Source: Phytophthora colocasiae (Eukaryota; Oomycota; Peronosporomycetes; Peronosporales; Peronosporaceae). Taken from it: a stretch of 64,000 nt of DNA. This document shows, piece after piece, positions 52,392 to 61,374 of the stretch. Under the pieces are notes generated by a model, which was given only the letters and a program-made list of their open reading frames with translations, did no database searches and had not been told where the DNA came from. The stretch is taken from positions 124,001 through 188,000 of the forward strand of contig JAGKQI010000045.1 in assembly GCA_018806915.1 (NCBI GenBank), written 5' to 3'. Numbering within the stretch: the stretch's first letter is position 1; each line of letters starts with the position of its first letter. The position numbers were made by a program, and so were the translations under genes.

Positions 52392-54075
52392 CATCGTCGA
52401 CAGCGGCAGCGACTGACAGCAGGTTGTACTGCAGTTTCGGCGCAAGGAGGACATCGTGAAGCGTAAGCGTCCGCACTTGGCCCTTGGAGTCCGTGATCTG
52501 GAGCTCTACAGTACCAATAGCTTTGATGGGGACTTGCGATTTTCCACCGACAGTGATGCCTCCACTTGCAGGTGTTTTAGTCTTGAACCATTCCACATGT
52601 TGCGTGACGTGGCTGCTGCAACCTGAGTCGATCGTCCAGCTGAAATCGAAGTCCTGGCTAGGTTGCGCCGTGAGACTGATAGCGGATGCAGCCGTTTGTA
52701 CATTCGACACAACCGCAATCAGGGTCTCTTTGCGGCGTGACTGATCGTATCCACCTTCATCGCGACGAGAGGATTTGTTGTTGTTGTTGCCGTTGTTGCC
52801 GTTATTGCCGTTGTTGCCGTTGTTGTTGCCGTTGTTGTTGCCGATGTTGCGATTTCCACCGTAGTTACCGCGACCACGTCCACCACCACGACCGCCGCGA
52901 CCATTTTGGTGCCATGATCCACCTCCACGTCCAGATCGCCCTTGGTTGTTGTTGTTGTTGTTGTTGTAAGGATGCGACCGGTAGTTGTTGGGACCTCGTA
53001 ACTCGAAGTTGGCAGGGAGAACAGTGCCTGCCTTGACACATCCATCGCGTAAGTCCTTCTGCAGAGTACGGCACTGACGGATGTTGTGACGTGGTTTCTG
53101 ACAGTAGCTGCAGACATCAACGGGGACAGATGCTTGAACTGCCAATGCAGAATCCTGAGAAGGAGCAATGAGGGCCCGTTCAGCCTGAGTTGATTGACTC
53201 TCAGGTGTCCCTTTGATGCGGCTGTAACGTTCTTGAGCTTGGATGTCGCGAACCTTGGTCTCAATACTCATCTTGAGTTCATCATACGGGATATACTTCC
53301 GCACACCCTTCCAAACTCGGAGATCATCCTTCCAAGTCTTTGGCATCGAGTGGAACAGGTATAATGACTTCTGTCCATCGGTCAAGGGAGACTCGGTCGC
53401 TTCAGACGCGGCTTTCATCGCGTTTTCCAGCTCAAGGAAGAAGCTGGTCAGATCACCGCCTTCTTCATACTTGATCTCCATGAGGAAGTGCTGGATGAAG
53501 TAGGGGTCACCATGAAAGGCCGCACCCTCGTACTTGGTACAGATGGCCTCAAAGATGTCGAAGGCCGTTGTCAGGTTCTTGACAAGACGGATATGAGTAT
53601 CATCCATCGTCTTCATCAGGAAAGCCTTGGTTTGCGCTTCCATACGACGAAGGTGTCTAGCAGACGGCGGGGTAGGCTTGCGTCGCTTGACTTGTTTGCG
53701 ATCCCGGCTGGCGTCGCGCTCAGCAAACGGGCGAACGATGGAAAGATCAGCGCGCTTGGTTTTCTTTGATGGCGGAGTGTCGTCGCCGTCGCTGGGCTGC
53801 AGCTCATCCGAGCTGTCCTCGAAGTCGACCTCATCCGAGTCGATGCCAGCCGGAGAACTAGGCTTGGAGGCAGCTTCGTCGTCGTCGGACTCAGCCAGGT
53901 CGTCGTCGGAGCCTTCATCTTCGTCTTCACTGACCCCATTGTAATCCTTCTTGGTGACGAAACCGAGCAGATGCTTGTCATCGAGCGATGCACTGACTCG
54001 GGCCTTCCAGACGTCGAAATTCTTAGCTCCAGAGAGTCGGGGGAAGTCGTCACTTGAGGCTTGCTGAGGGCTCAT
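52392..54075 (-). pseudogene. Copia gag and protease
   Basis: Starts at ATG 54073-54075 (MSPQQASSDDFPRLSGAKNF). Contains a copia-type gag (UBN2-like) region with AFLMKTMDDTHIRLVKNLTT and FIQHFLMEIKYEEGG. One knuckle (CSYCQKPRHNIRQC) is followed by a long Asn/Gly-rich low-complexity stretch encoded by GTT/CCG-type triplet repeats (about 52780-52975). The protease WTIDSGCSSHVTQH has the D-S-G active site. The frame is open until the A insertion and continues in phase into integrase at 7111. No early stop seen. Confidence 0.9.
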
Positions 54076-54079
54076 GACC
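54068..54079 (-). promoter_or_regulatory. Copia primer site overlapping the gag start codon
   Basis: Immediately after the LTR the minus strand reads GGTCATGAGCCC, complementary to an initiator-Met tRNA anticodon arm (GGGCTCATGACC). Drosophila copia also primes from an internal initiator tRNA fragment. The gag ATG lies inside this site. Confidence 0.6.
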
Positions 54080-54358
54080 TGTTGCGGGGAACTTGGGCGC
54101 AGCTTGAAGGAAGTAGGGTAGAAGAGAGAAAAAGAAGAAGAAAGATTAATGTTTAAGAAAGTAAATAGCTACTCACTAGAAAATAGTATGCGGCATTCAG
54201 AAACGTAGTCTAGAATTGCCGCTACCATTCATCGTACTGATGTCACAGACATTATAGTACATTATTTATTAGAGTCAAAAGTACCGTGTCTCTTCATTAT
54301 TAGTTTATAGAAGACACAGTGTAGAGGTGGTCCCTGTGAACGAGCCCTAAACTCAATA
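54080..54358 (-). repeat. 5' LTR of copia element
   Basis: 279 bp, TGTTGCGGGG to CTCAATA on the plus strand (the terminal CA is TA here), flanked by ACTCG at 54359-54363. Confidence 0.9.
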
Positions 54359-54547
54359 ACTCGGAGCACCCTAAGAGCACCTCCAGCGGCAAGTCTTATA
54401 CGAGGTCTCAACGGCGACCTTTGGCTAGCATTAAGACCCCAGTTTTAAATAAGACCTGACACGTGGATTTTTTTCCCAGCGGGGAGTCTTAACCAAAAGT
54501 CCTATTTCAACCTGTTGCCCGTTTCGCGAGCGGCCAAGACCAAACGA

Positions 54548-55475
54548 ATGGCATCCTCACCGTGGATGGCAGGGGCACTGGAGGGTGAAGACGACTCAGA
54601 TGACGAATACTTTCGGTTAATTATCTTGCCGACGATACATGGATGCACCAAGCGCAAGCACGGTGGATCAGTGCCGGGAAAGCGCGCGGCCAAGGAGCGA
54701 CAACGAGCCAAATGGGGGAAAGAGTTGATGGCAGACTACTTCGGTGAGAATCCGACTTACGATGCACGTACGAAACCATGCTTTTCGGTATAATGGACAG
54801 AACTAATCTGCTGCGTTCATGCAGGTGATTTCCGCCGCAGGTTTAGGATGCGACGCTGCCTCTTCGAGCGAATTGTTGTCGCTCTCGTGGAAGACAGCGA
54901 GAGCAACTATTTCACACAACGTGCGGATGCTACTGGTCTCCTAGGCTTTCTTCCTGAGCAAAAGTGACTTGCGCACTACGCATGCTTGCGTACGGTGCAT
55001 GCGCCGATCAACTCGACGAATTAATACGCATCGGCGAATCTACGGTAATGGAAACTATGCGTTACTTTTGCAGCGCTATCATGCGCATTTTCGGACCTGA
55101 ATATCTTCGACAACCGACACAATTTGATTTGGAGATGCTGCTGGCGGAAAATGCTGCACGGGGGTTCCTGGAATGATAGGAAGTCTAGATTGCATGCACT
55201 GGTCTTGGAAAAACTGCCCGATTGCGTGGGCCGGCGCATTCAAAGGCAAGGAAAAATCAAAAACAGTGATCCTTGAGGCCGTGGCATCCCAGACTCTCTG
55301 GATATGGCATGCCTTTTTCGGGACACCAGGGTCAAACAACGACTTGAACGTGCTGGAACGTTCTCCTTTATTGGATAACTTGGTGAACAGTGCTGCACCG
55401 ATTGTACATTTCAACGTCAATGGGGCGACATATGAGCGGGCGTACTACCTAACGGATGGAATTTACCCCTCATGG
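54548..55475 (+). pseudogene. Harbinger transposase, truncated
   Basis: First part MASSPWMAGALEGEDDSDDE to FGENPTYDAR. A likely intron from GTACGAAACC (about 54768) to TTCATGCAG (54825) joins to DFRRRFRMRRCLFERIVVAL. A 1-nt deletion near 54965 shifts the frame, which then continues GACADQLDELIRIGESTVME, then MIGSLDCMHWSWKNCPIAWA (first catalytic Asp) and TPGSNNDLNVLERSPLL (second Asp). It breaks off at YLTDGIYPSW; the C-terminal region with the third acidic residue is missing, replaced by the antisense Myb-like gene. It needs trans help at best. Confidence 0.85.
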
Positions 55476-55713
55476 GAGATTTCCCCTCGAACTTTGTCAC
55501 GTCCGGCTGCATCTTCTTCCATCGGCCTACAATGGCTTTTTCCGAGCGCTGATCCACTTCTGAGCCAACATTTTTGCACCACTGCTCGTAAACACGCTCA
55601 AAGAACGTTGCCTTCTTCTGTCCTGCTCCTCGTATTGGGTCTTCTGAAGTTGCCAGCCACGCAGCACACAGCTCCACAGTTTCAAACTCGCTCCACACCG
55701 AGCCCTTCCCCAT
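55417..55713 (-). CDS. Myb/SANT-like protein of Harbinger element, C-terminally cut
   Basis: 98 codons from a true ATG. Sequence VWSEFETVELCAAWLATSED, then KKATFFERVYEQWCK, then VGRWKKMQPDVTKFEG has the spaced Trp residues of the trihelix/Myb-like domain that helps PIF/Harbinger transposases bind DNA. The last 25 or so codons run into transposase sequence, so the internal deletion truncated it. Confidence 0.65.
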   Translation of the reverse strand: MGKGSVWSEFETVELCAAWLATSEDPIRGAGQKKATFFERVYEQWCKNVGSEVDQRSEKAIVGRWKKMQPDVTKFEGKSPMRGKFHPLGSTPAHMSPH

Positions 55714-55921
55714 GATCCTTCTGGCGACGATTCGACTTTGAAGCCATCCTTCGGTAAAACTCGAGTCTTAATTTGAGACCCAAGTCTCATCCGTTAAGAC
55801 CTCGTGAAGTTAAAACCTGGGATAGGACTTGCCGCTGGGGGCTTTAAGACTTGGCCGAGTCTTAATCGCGCTACTTTTAAGATAAAACCGTCTTTAAGAC
55901 CTGCCGCTGGAGATGCTCTAA

Positions 55922-56313
55922 TAGCCGTCGCACAAAATCCAAGAGCGACCGCGATGGTGATGCGTTCTGAGGACATGCCCGAATTTGCCGCTCCAGAAGA
56001 GAGCGATGAAGAGAACGACGTGGAGATCGATGCAGAGGACGAGGGAAGCGACAGTGATGGCGAAGGGGATGAAGACGCCTTCGACTTCTCCGTTATGGGC
56101 GCAGATGACGACGACGAAGTGCTGCAAGAAGAGCTGCAGGAGCTGGAGGCCAAGAGGAAGAAACAGACGCCGCCTAAGGCCGGCGACAAGCGGAAGTCCA
56201 TGTTCGCGAGCGCTGACGACTACGACCAGATCGTGAAGGAGGCTATGGCCAAACAGACCAAAGACTCCAAGCAGACAAAGGGCAAGAAGACAAAGAAGCC
56301 GCGACGATCGTAG
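55922..56313 (+). pseudogene. NOC1/CEBPZ C-terminal end
   Basis: Starts at the TAA duplication of the Harbinger element. Basic start (SRRTKSKSDRDGDAF) in the frame of the upstream fragment; a 1-nt indel near 55966 shifts the rest (SEDMPEFAAPEESDEENDVE, then EDAFDFSVMG, DDYDQIVKEAMAKQTKDS and a Lys-rich tail) to the stop at 56311. Acidic region plus Lys-rich end match the C-termini of NOC1/CEBPZ proteins. Strand and order agree with 1238-1771. The indel suggests decay after insertion, or a sequence error. Confidence 0.8.
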
Positions 56314-56732
56314 ATAAACCTTGCGTAGGCTTAGCTGAAGGAATAGAAGGCACATGTTAAGAGATGTGATCGGTAGATTTTGAGCTGACACTGATGGACA
56401 GGAACAGAACACCTTGTACAGTACCAGTACAGTATGTAGCGTGAGTAGTGAACGCCTGATATATAATCTGCGTCGTAGTGTATAAAGTGACGATGAGCGG
56501 TGCAAACCTCTCCATCTTGTGTGGTTGTGGACCTGATTCCATGCTATATAGTAGGTTATAAGCTTACGACCCTTTCACTATTCACGCTACATACTGTAGT
56601 CACTTTACTATGCTGAGTGGCGTCTCATCATTGGTTGAAAATCTATGTCACCCGCCTTCGTGTCCGCTTAAGTACGCCAAAAATTCTTCCTCCCGTTCTT
56701 CCTCATTCCAGAATTCGCCGGCTAGAGGAAAG
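56314..56732. other. Intergenic and leader sequence before the CRN gene
   Basis: No coding sequence is needed here. The last 123 bp (56610-56732) are an in-frame 41-codon extension of the CRN frame, Ser-rich and unlike CRN starts, so I treat it as leader. TATAAGCTTACGACC (56556 region) followed by CCTTTCACTATTCACG could be a core promoter; not a clear oomycete initiator. Confidence 0.4.
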
Positions 56733-58778
56733 ATGGTGGTGCTGTCACTTCAGTGTGCGATTGAGGGTGACGAAAAATCATTCGATGTGGAAATAGATGA
56801 TGGTGCGAAGGTGAGCAAGTTGAAGAGGGAGATCAAGGCGCAAAATGAAAGAACTATTACGTGTGACGCTAAGGACCTGCAGCTCTCTCTGGCGAAGCAG
56901 GGGACAGGATGGCTACCAAGTGCAGAACTTGGTGCGATACGAAAAGGAGAGTATGTTCCGGATTTCGAAAGGGTATCACTGGTGGATACAGAGAAATTGG
57001 CGTACTCGACCTTTTCGATTCGGGATGTGTTGAAGAGGTTTGAAATGCCAACGCCTGAAACGCAGCAAATTCACGTGCTGGTAGAGGTTCCTCCGGATGT
57101 CGGGTCCAAACGTCCAGCAGATGGCCAAGTTGAAGACCAAGTTGAAGAGATCTTGAAGAGATTGAAACCTTTCGACAAGACGCTGACTGAGTTCACACCT
57201 TTGGCCGTGAAGGAGGATGAATTTCAACTTGACAAGCTGTCTTTGACGCAACAGAGTGACAACCCAATTGTCATGACTCCTACGTTGCACAACTTTTGGG
57301 AGACGTATGGCGAATTCCCCCCTCACTATTTCGTTCGGATGGAAGAAGTGATGTTCTGGAAAGTGATGAAGAAATTGCTGTTCGGCAAGGAACGCGTTGT
57401 GATAATCGGGTCACCAGGTGTCGGAAAGTCCTGCTTTTTGATGCTTATTGCATTTTACCTGGCGTGCATTGAGAAAAAGGAGGTGCTTGTCATACGTCGC
57501 TTGAAAGAAAGGAGACTGAAGAACGCGGTCGTGTACTTTGATGGCAATGGGTCCTACGCGCGACTATCGGGTCTCAGATCCCGAGATATCGATGCTATCC
57601 GTGGACAATTCCCAAATGCTATTGTTCTGGTTGATGGTTTTACTCAAACAGATGTGGATGACCCCAACAATAACTACCTGTCGTTCGATTTTCTCGCAAC
57701 ATCGTGCCAGTATGATGCGAAACACGACGACAGATCAGAGGTTGTGGTTTTGCCGGCGTGGCGTGATGCTGACCTGCTTCAGTACGCGAAGTCAACGAAG
57801 TGGGTAATCGAAACGGGTCTGCGTACTGTCTTGCGAGTGGATACCCCAATTGCGAAACTTGTGAAGGAGCAACAGTTCTACAGTGGTGGGAGTTTGCGCG
57901 AGTTCTGTAAAAAACGACACGATCTTAAGAAGCGTGTGGTGGGTGACTGCTGTGCCGTGGGTAAGGACCAAGCGTTTGAGATGGTGTACAACTATGGTGG
58001 GGGACAAAACAAGAACCAAGTGGATCGTGTGCGGCGTCACTACGTCACTGACTGCACTCACGAACAGGGGTACCGTGATAGACAATATTGGTTTCTATCT
58101 GTGGACTCGGGATATGTGTTGAGCCAGTTGGGGAAGAACATTGACACGGAGAAGCAGCTAAGCGTTTACACGTATGCAAAATCTATTGGTGCCGGCTTCC
58201 ATGGCGTTGCATACGAACTATTGCTACACAACGCTGTTCGTGAGGCATACGTAAACCAGAAACCCATTGTGCTGACGATGCGGGAAGGGTCAGAATATGA
58301 GAAACTCGAGATTCAAGCGGAGGTTGATTGTCGTGGCAAAGATGAGGCTTCGTGCTATGCTCATTTGTCCAAGATTAGAGATGGCACTTACTGGCATCCC
58401 GACTACCCGTTCTTCCCTTTCATCGACGCAGTGGCCACATGTAAAGCGTTCCCAAGTAAAACTGATGCTGATGGCAGAGGCCAGGATCTGTCCGAGACGA
58501 TTGTAGCTTACTTTCAGGTGACGATTCGAAGCGTGAAAAAGTTCAAGGAAGAAAATCTGCGTAAGCTGAACGAAGAGATGGATAAGAATCTCTCGCTGAA
58601 GGGTATGAAGCGTGCGTTCGTGGTAGTAGGTCCTGACTCTGGTATCTGCAAGATATTTGATCTCAAGGGTGCACCAGACCCTGACACGTTTCTAACGATG
58701 GTAGGGTGCTTCAGCCCGGAACAGTTGAAGCAACAAAACAGGTCTGAGCAGACTTCATTGGCATTGGGGATTCATTAA
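56733..58778 (+). CDS. Crinkler (CRN) family effector with P-loop NTPase region
   Basis: 681 codons from the ATG at 56733, chosen because CRN proteins begin with a short M-V-x-L-x-C-A-I-x-G start as here. Residues 1-50 form the ubiquitin-like header; LQLSLAKQ (about 49-56) is a variant of the LxLFLAK motif (Ser for Phe). The DWL-like region runs to HVLVEVPP (about 115-122), where family recombination usually occurs. The C-terminal half has a Walker A motif (IIGSPGVGKSCF), a possible Walker B (NAIVLVDGF), and a distal DLSETIVAYFQVTIRS / MVGCFSPEQL region typical of CRN C-termini with an NTPase and a nuclease-like end. CRN proteins are made by oomycetes, are delivered into host cells and usually act in the nucleus. 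No classical signal peptide is evident. The frame is intact and uninterrupted by introns. Confidence 0.93.
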   Translation: MVVLSLQCAIEGDEKSFDVEIDDGAKVSKLKREIKAQNERTITCDAKDLQLSLAKQGTGWLPSAELGAIRKGEYVPDFERVSLVDTEKLAYSTFSIRDVLKRFEMPTPETQQIHVLVEVPPDVGSKRPADGQVEDQVEEILKRLKPFDKTLTEFTPLAVKEDEFQLDKLSLTQQSDNPIVMTPTLHNFWETYGEFPPHYFVRMEEVMFWKVMKKLLFGKERVVIIGSPGVGKSCFLMLIAFYLACIEKKEVLVIRRLKERRLKNAVVYFDGNGSYARLSGLRSRDIDAIRGQFPNAIVLVDGFTQTDVDDPNNNYLSFDFLATSCQYDAKHDDRSEVVVLPAWRDADLLQYAKSTKWVIETGLRTVLRVDTPIAKLVKEQQFYSGGSLREFCKKRHDLKKRVVGDCCAVGKDQAFEMVYNYGGGQNKNQVDRVRRHYVTDCTHEQGYRDRQYWFLSVDSGYVLSQLGKNIDTEKQLSVYTYAKSIGAGFHGVAYELLLHNAVREAYVNQKPIVLTMREGSEYEKLEIQAEVDCRGKDEASCYAHLSKIRDGTYWHPDYPFFPFIDAVATCKAFPSKTDADGRGQDLSETIVAYFQVTIRSVKKFKEENLRKLNEEMDKNLSLKGMKRAFVVVGPDSGICKIFDLKGAPDPDTFLTMVGCFSPEQLKQQNRSEQTSLALGIH

Positions 58779-58997
58779 GCCATCATAGGAATGAATGAAA
58801 GGCGTTCTTGATATTTGCAAATGAATTCCAGGAAGTTCCGCGTACAAGAAGAACTTTCCATCGGCCTGTTGACCCGTGCTTGCGTACATCCTATTACCAG
58901 CCACACCTATCAGTGGTGTCCAATGTTCTTTACTCGGCATCTTCAGTGACTTCCAATGCTGGCAAACTCGTGCACTTCTCTTCTTCCGGTATTACAT

Positions 58998-59272
58998 CTA
59001 TGAAGAAGTGGTTCTGCTATCCCGATGAAAGGTGGTACAAACAACGCCCTGCTCAACTCCACGTCCAAGCGCGTAGCTGCTGTTGCAGCTTACCTGAGTA
59101 TCTTGTCGTACGTAGCCACGGGTGTGGTTACAGCCAAGTCAGGCGTTTATTACCTTCCTCGAGGACCGGGTTGTCTACGAGGGAGGCGTGGACGAAATAG
59201 GTTGGAAGTTGACGGTCAACTTGCGGGTCGTGAGATGTGCTGCTTTTTCTTGGAATTATATCCTTGACCATA
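58998..59272 (+). pseudogene. Transporter-like fragment (APC superfamily?)
   Basis: The frame reads KGGTNNALLNSTSKRVAAVA, then AYLSILSYVATGVVTAKSG, a hydrophobic helix. I recall such a stretch from oomycete amino acid-polyamine-organocation (APC) transporters; unverified. It is followed by frame changes (FLEDRVVYEGGVDEIGW in another frame). The matching C-terminus may be the inverted fragment at 59320-59758, so this looks like a rearranged, dead gene. Confidence 0.3.
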
Positions 59273-59319
59273 TCTCGAGAGTAGCAAACGCTTCGTCGGA
59301 ACGAAGAAAGTTGATGAAT

Positions 59320-59758
59320 AACAATTGATCGTTGTTTGCACGGTCGAAGACTCGCCCTTCACCGACACAAAGTCCACGCGGATCTTCGGGTGCATGCTGT
59401 CGAACAGCACCGCCAAGTTGCGGAACGCCTTCAGTACCGGTGCATCCGTCTCTTCGTCGGAGAAAATGTGCACGATGTGGAGCGTGTGGGTCTGCTCATT
59501 GCGACACACATGCACGATCACCTTGTTGATGATGATGAGGTCCGGTCGTTTGCAGAAGAAGATGATCGGAGCGCTGCGGATACTCAACCACCACCATAAA
59601 GAGACCACCAGTACGGACCCACGGAGCAATAACATAAGATAGCGAGTGCAACACGCGAGTTCTTAGGGATCCCGACAATCGCTAACAGTGCGAACGAGAG
59701 CAGTAGGGCAATGATGTAGAGCACAACGGGGATATCCACTTGGGTATTGGCTACTGGG
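59320..59758 (-). pseudogene. C-terminal fragment of a transporter-like protein
   Basis: Minus strand: a membrane helix (VVLYIIALLLSFALLAIVGI) followed by PKNSRVALAILCYCSVGPYW. After a 1-nt frame change near 59600 it continues with FFCKRPDLIIINKVIVHVCR, LHIVHIFSDEETDAPVLKAF and SMHPKIRVDFVSVKGES, then decays. This hydrophobic helix plus soluble alpha/beta tail resembles the cytosolic ends of oomycete APC transporters. No full gene remains. Confidence 0.4.
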
Positions 59759-59914
59759 AACACAGAGCTTTCGGGAGGAGATTTAGCAACAGTTTGTGCA
59801 CGAGATTGGTATTCAACCCGTCTGTTTGGACTGGACCAAGGTGGCCGCGAGCCCTCGCATTAGCATCAGTATGGAGTTTGATGCCTGGAAACACACTGCA
59901 GAGAGCTCCATTGG

Positions 59915-60169
59915 TTGTTCTCCAGTCAAAGAGTCTCCCCACAGCCGGATCAAACATCCCCTCCACGTACTGTGTCCACAGAACCGAAGAGAGAACGACG
60001 CCTAGACGCCGCCATTGAGGAGCAAGACGCTGCCATTGAGATGTTGGAGGCCAAAACCACTGCCCAAGAAGCCAATATTCTTGTCCACGACGCCATCCTT
60101 GAGAAGCTGGAGGAGGGAAGAGATAGCAAGGACAAACCGACGCTCAGGGAGATTATATTCACATGTTAA
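59915..60169 (+). other. Short coiled-coil-like reading frame
   Basis: 84 codons without a clear start. The second half (RRLDAAIEEQDAAIEMLEAK, then EANILVHDAILEKLEEG) has heptad spacing. It could be a remnant of a longer coiled-coil protein. Low support. Confidence 0.2.
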
Positions 60170-60183
60170 TGGGAAGGGGATTA

Positions 60184-60999
60184 ATTCCGAGTACCAGTGG
60201 CCGGATTTCGAGTACACCAACCGACTTTGAGAGGTTTTGCATAACGAATTGAGGTCAGTTCGTACCGGTACTTTTGCACAACGACTCGAGGACAAGCGCG
60301 GTGGAGAACGCTGGCTGGCGGTTTAACGCTCCGTGTGCGGAGAACGCTCCGTGTGCGGAGCACGCGGGCTTAAACCCCAGCGCTGCCGACGATCAAGCAA
60401 AGGCGAAGCCGGAGCGGGCTTAGGCTGGCGGTTTAATCCTCCGTGTGCGAAGCACACGGGCTTAAACCCCAGTGCTGTCGACGGATCAAGCGCAGGCCAA
60501 GCCGGAGCGGGCTTAGGGTCTGTACTCGCAGCCGCTAGGGGTGGCTGGGATCGCGCGGAGCGCGTTGCTGGGCAGTAAAGGACAGCAGAGAGAGGACAAG
60601 CGCGGTGGAGAACGCTGGCTGGTGGTTTAATGCACACGGGCTTAAACCCCAGCGCTGTCGACGGATCAAGCGAAGGCGAAGCCGGAGCGGGCTTAGGCTG
60701 GCGGTTTAACGCTCCGTGTGCGGAGCACGCGGGCTTAAACCCCAGTAATACGGACAATAAATGAGTAAAATTAATGAATGCTTCGTTATGGCTGACTACC
60801 GGTAGTTCTTAGCGGCAACCCGCCCTGCACTCGCCATTCTGCCAGGTTTCCCTTGTACTTTTTTCCCGCCAATTTTTTGTACTCGGAATTCTGCCATTGT
60901 ACTCGGAATTCTACCGATGTGAACTCGGGTTTCGGCCGGCGCTGGCGGTATTGTCGGTTACCGGTATGTGTACTCGATTTCCGGCTTCCAGTACTCGTG
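60184..60999. mobile_element. Possible TIR element (MITE-like) holding a GC-rich tandem repeat
   Basis: The left end reads CCGAGTACCAGTGGCCGGAT, then TCGAGTACAC; the right end, reverse-complemented, reads ACGAGTACTGGAAGCCGGAA, then TCGAGTACAC. They are imperfect inverted repeats of about 40 bp, flanked by ATTA on both sides (60180-60183, 61000-61003). The similarity may extend further out. No transposase inside. Class unknown. Confidence 0.45.
60305..60745. repeat. GC-rich tandem repeat with internal hairpin
   Basis: Four imperfect copies (starting near 60311, 60424, 60614 and 60698) of a unit reading CTGGCGGTTTAA, CGCTCCGTGTGCGGAGCACG, then GGCTTAAACCCCAG. The first and last of these are separated from the next unit by GTCGACGGATCAAGCGAAGG-type spacers. 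Inside each unit GGTTTAA pairs with TTAAACC, with an inner CTCCG/CGGAG stem. Confidence 0.8.
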
Positions 61000-61015
61000 A
61001 TTAGTCCGCTACCCA

Positions 61016-61374
61016 TGTTAATGACCCACGCAAGGAACGTCATCTGCCGACAGGTGTTGGAGGCACTTTAACCGAGTTGAACGACCCGTAGGTGACTCAA
61101 TCAAGGACCTCATCGAACGCGTTCTCGAGAGCTTACCGGATGAGTATGAGTTGAACAAGTGAGCGTTTAATGAACATTCTCGGTTGTCAGAACTAATTCA
61201 TGATCACCCCGACGTAGCTGTGGCACGTATGGTTCTGGAATACGACGACAACGTTGACGAACACTACCATATAGTAGTACTTTGTAAGTCTTCTGTTGCT
61301 ACTTTTAGTACACAACATTTTGCGAAGACAGCGACGAAACAGAAGCAAATGTTAGAGATGTCCATTTTTTTCAT
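61016..61374 (+). pseudogene. Unassigned coding remnant next to NUP160
   Basis: A frame reads VGDSIKDLIERVLESLPDEY, then after a TGA, LSELIHDHPDVAVARMVLEY, then DDNVDEHYHIVVL. The composition is protein-like with few stops, but there is no start and no known motif. It may be the end of a decayed gene. The final part up to 61374 is probably the 3' UTR of the minus-strand NUP160 gene. Confidence 0.25.

Larger units (their letters stand above)
1772..54358 (-). mobile_element. Ty1/copia LTR retrotransposon split by nested elements
   Basis: Read on the minus strand the order is: 5' LTR (54358-54080), a primer site overlapping the gag ATG, gag and protease (54075-52392), a 45-kb foreign insertion with CATC duplications, integrase, reverse transcriptase and RNase H (7111-4032), a 2-kb extra segment, a purine-rich tract and the 3' LTR (2037-1772). 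Frame is kept across the insertion when one CATC copy is removed. Domain order protease-integrase-RT-RNase H is diagnostic of copia (Pseudoviridae-like). The element has a nonsense codon in RT, a frameshift between integrase and RT, and the giant insertion, so it is dead. It lies within the NOC1 gene in the opposite orientation to it. Confidence 0.92.
54375..55918 (+). mobile_element. PIF/Harbinger DNA transposon, internally deleted
   Basis: Terminal inverted repeats GAGCACCTCCAGCGGCAAGT and GAGCATCTCCAGCGGCAGGT (continuing CTTA) with TAA duplications at 54372-54374 and 55919-55921. It encodes a truncated transposase and, on the other strand, a Myb/SANT-like protein, the two proteins typical of PIF/Harbinger. 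It lies 8 bp from the copia duplication, inside the NOC1 gene. Confidence 0.9.

Noticed and set aside
52780..52975. GTT/GCC triplet microsatellite as a regulatory repeat
   Set aside because: It encodes the Asn/Gly-rich stretch of copia gag in frame; simplest reading is low-complexity coding sequence.
58780..59340. Second effector gene downstream of the CRN
   Set aside because: Only short frames with frame changes; the visible helix is transporter-like and there is no RXLR or CRN header.
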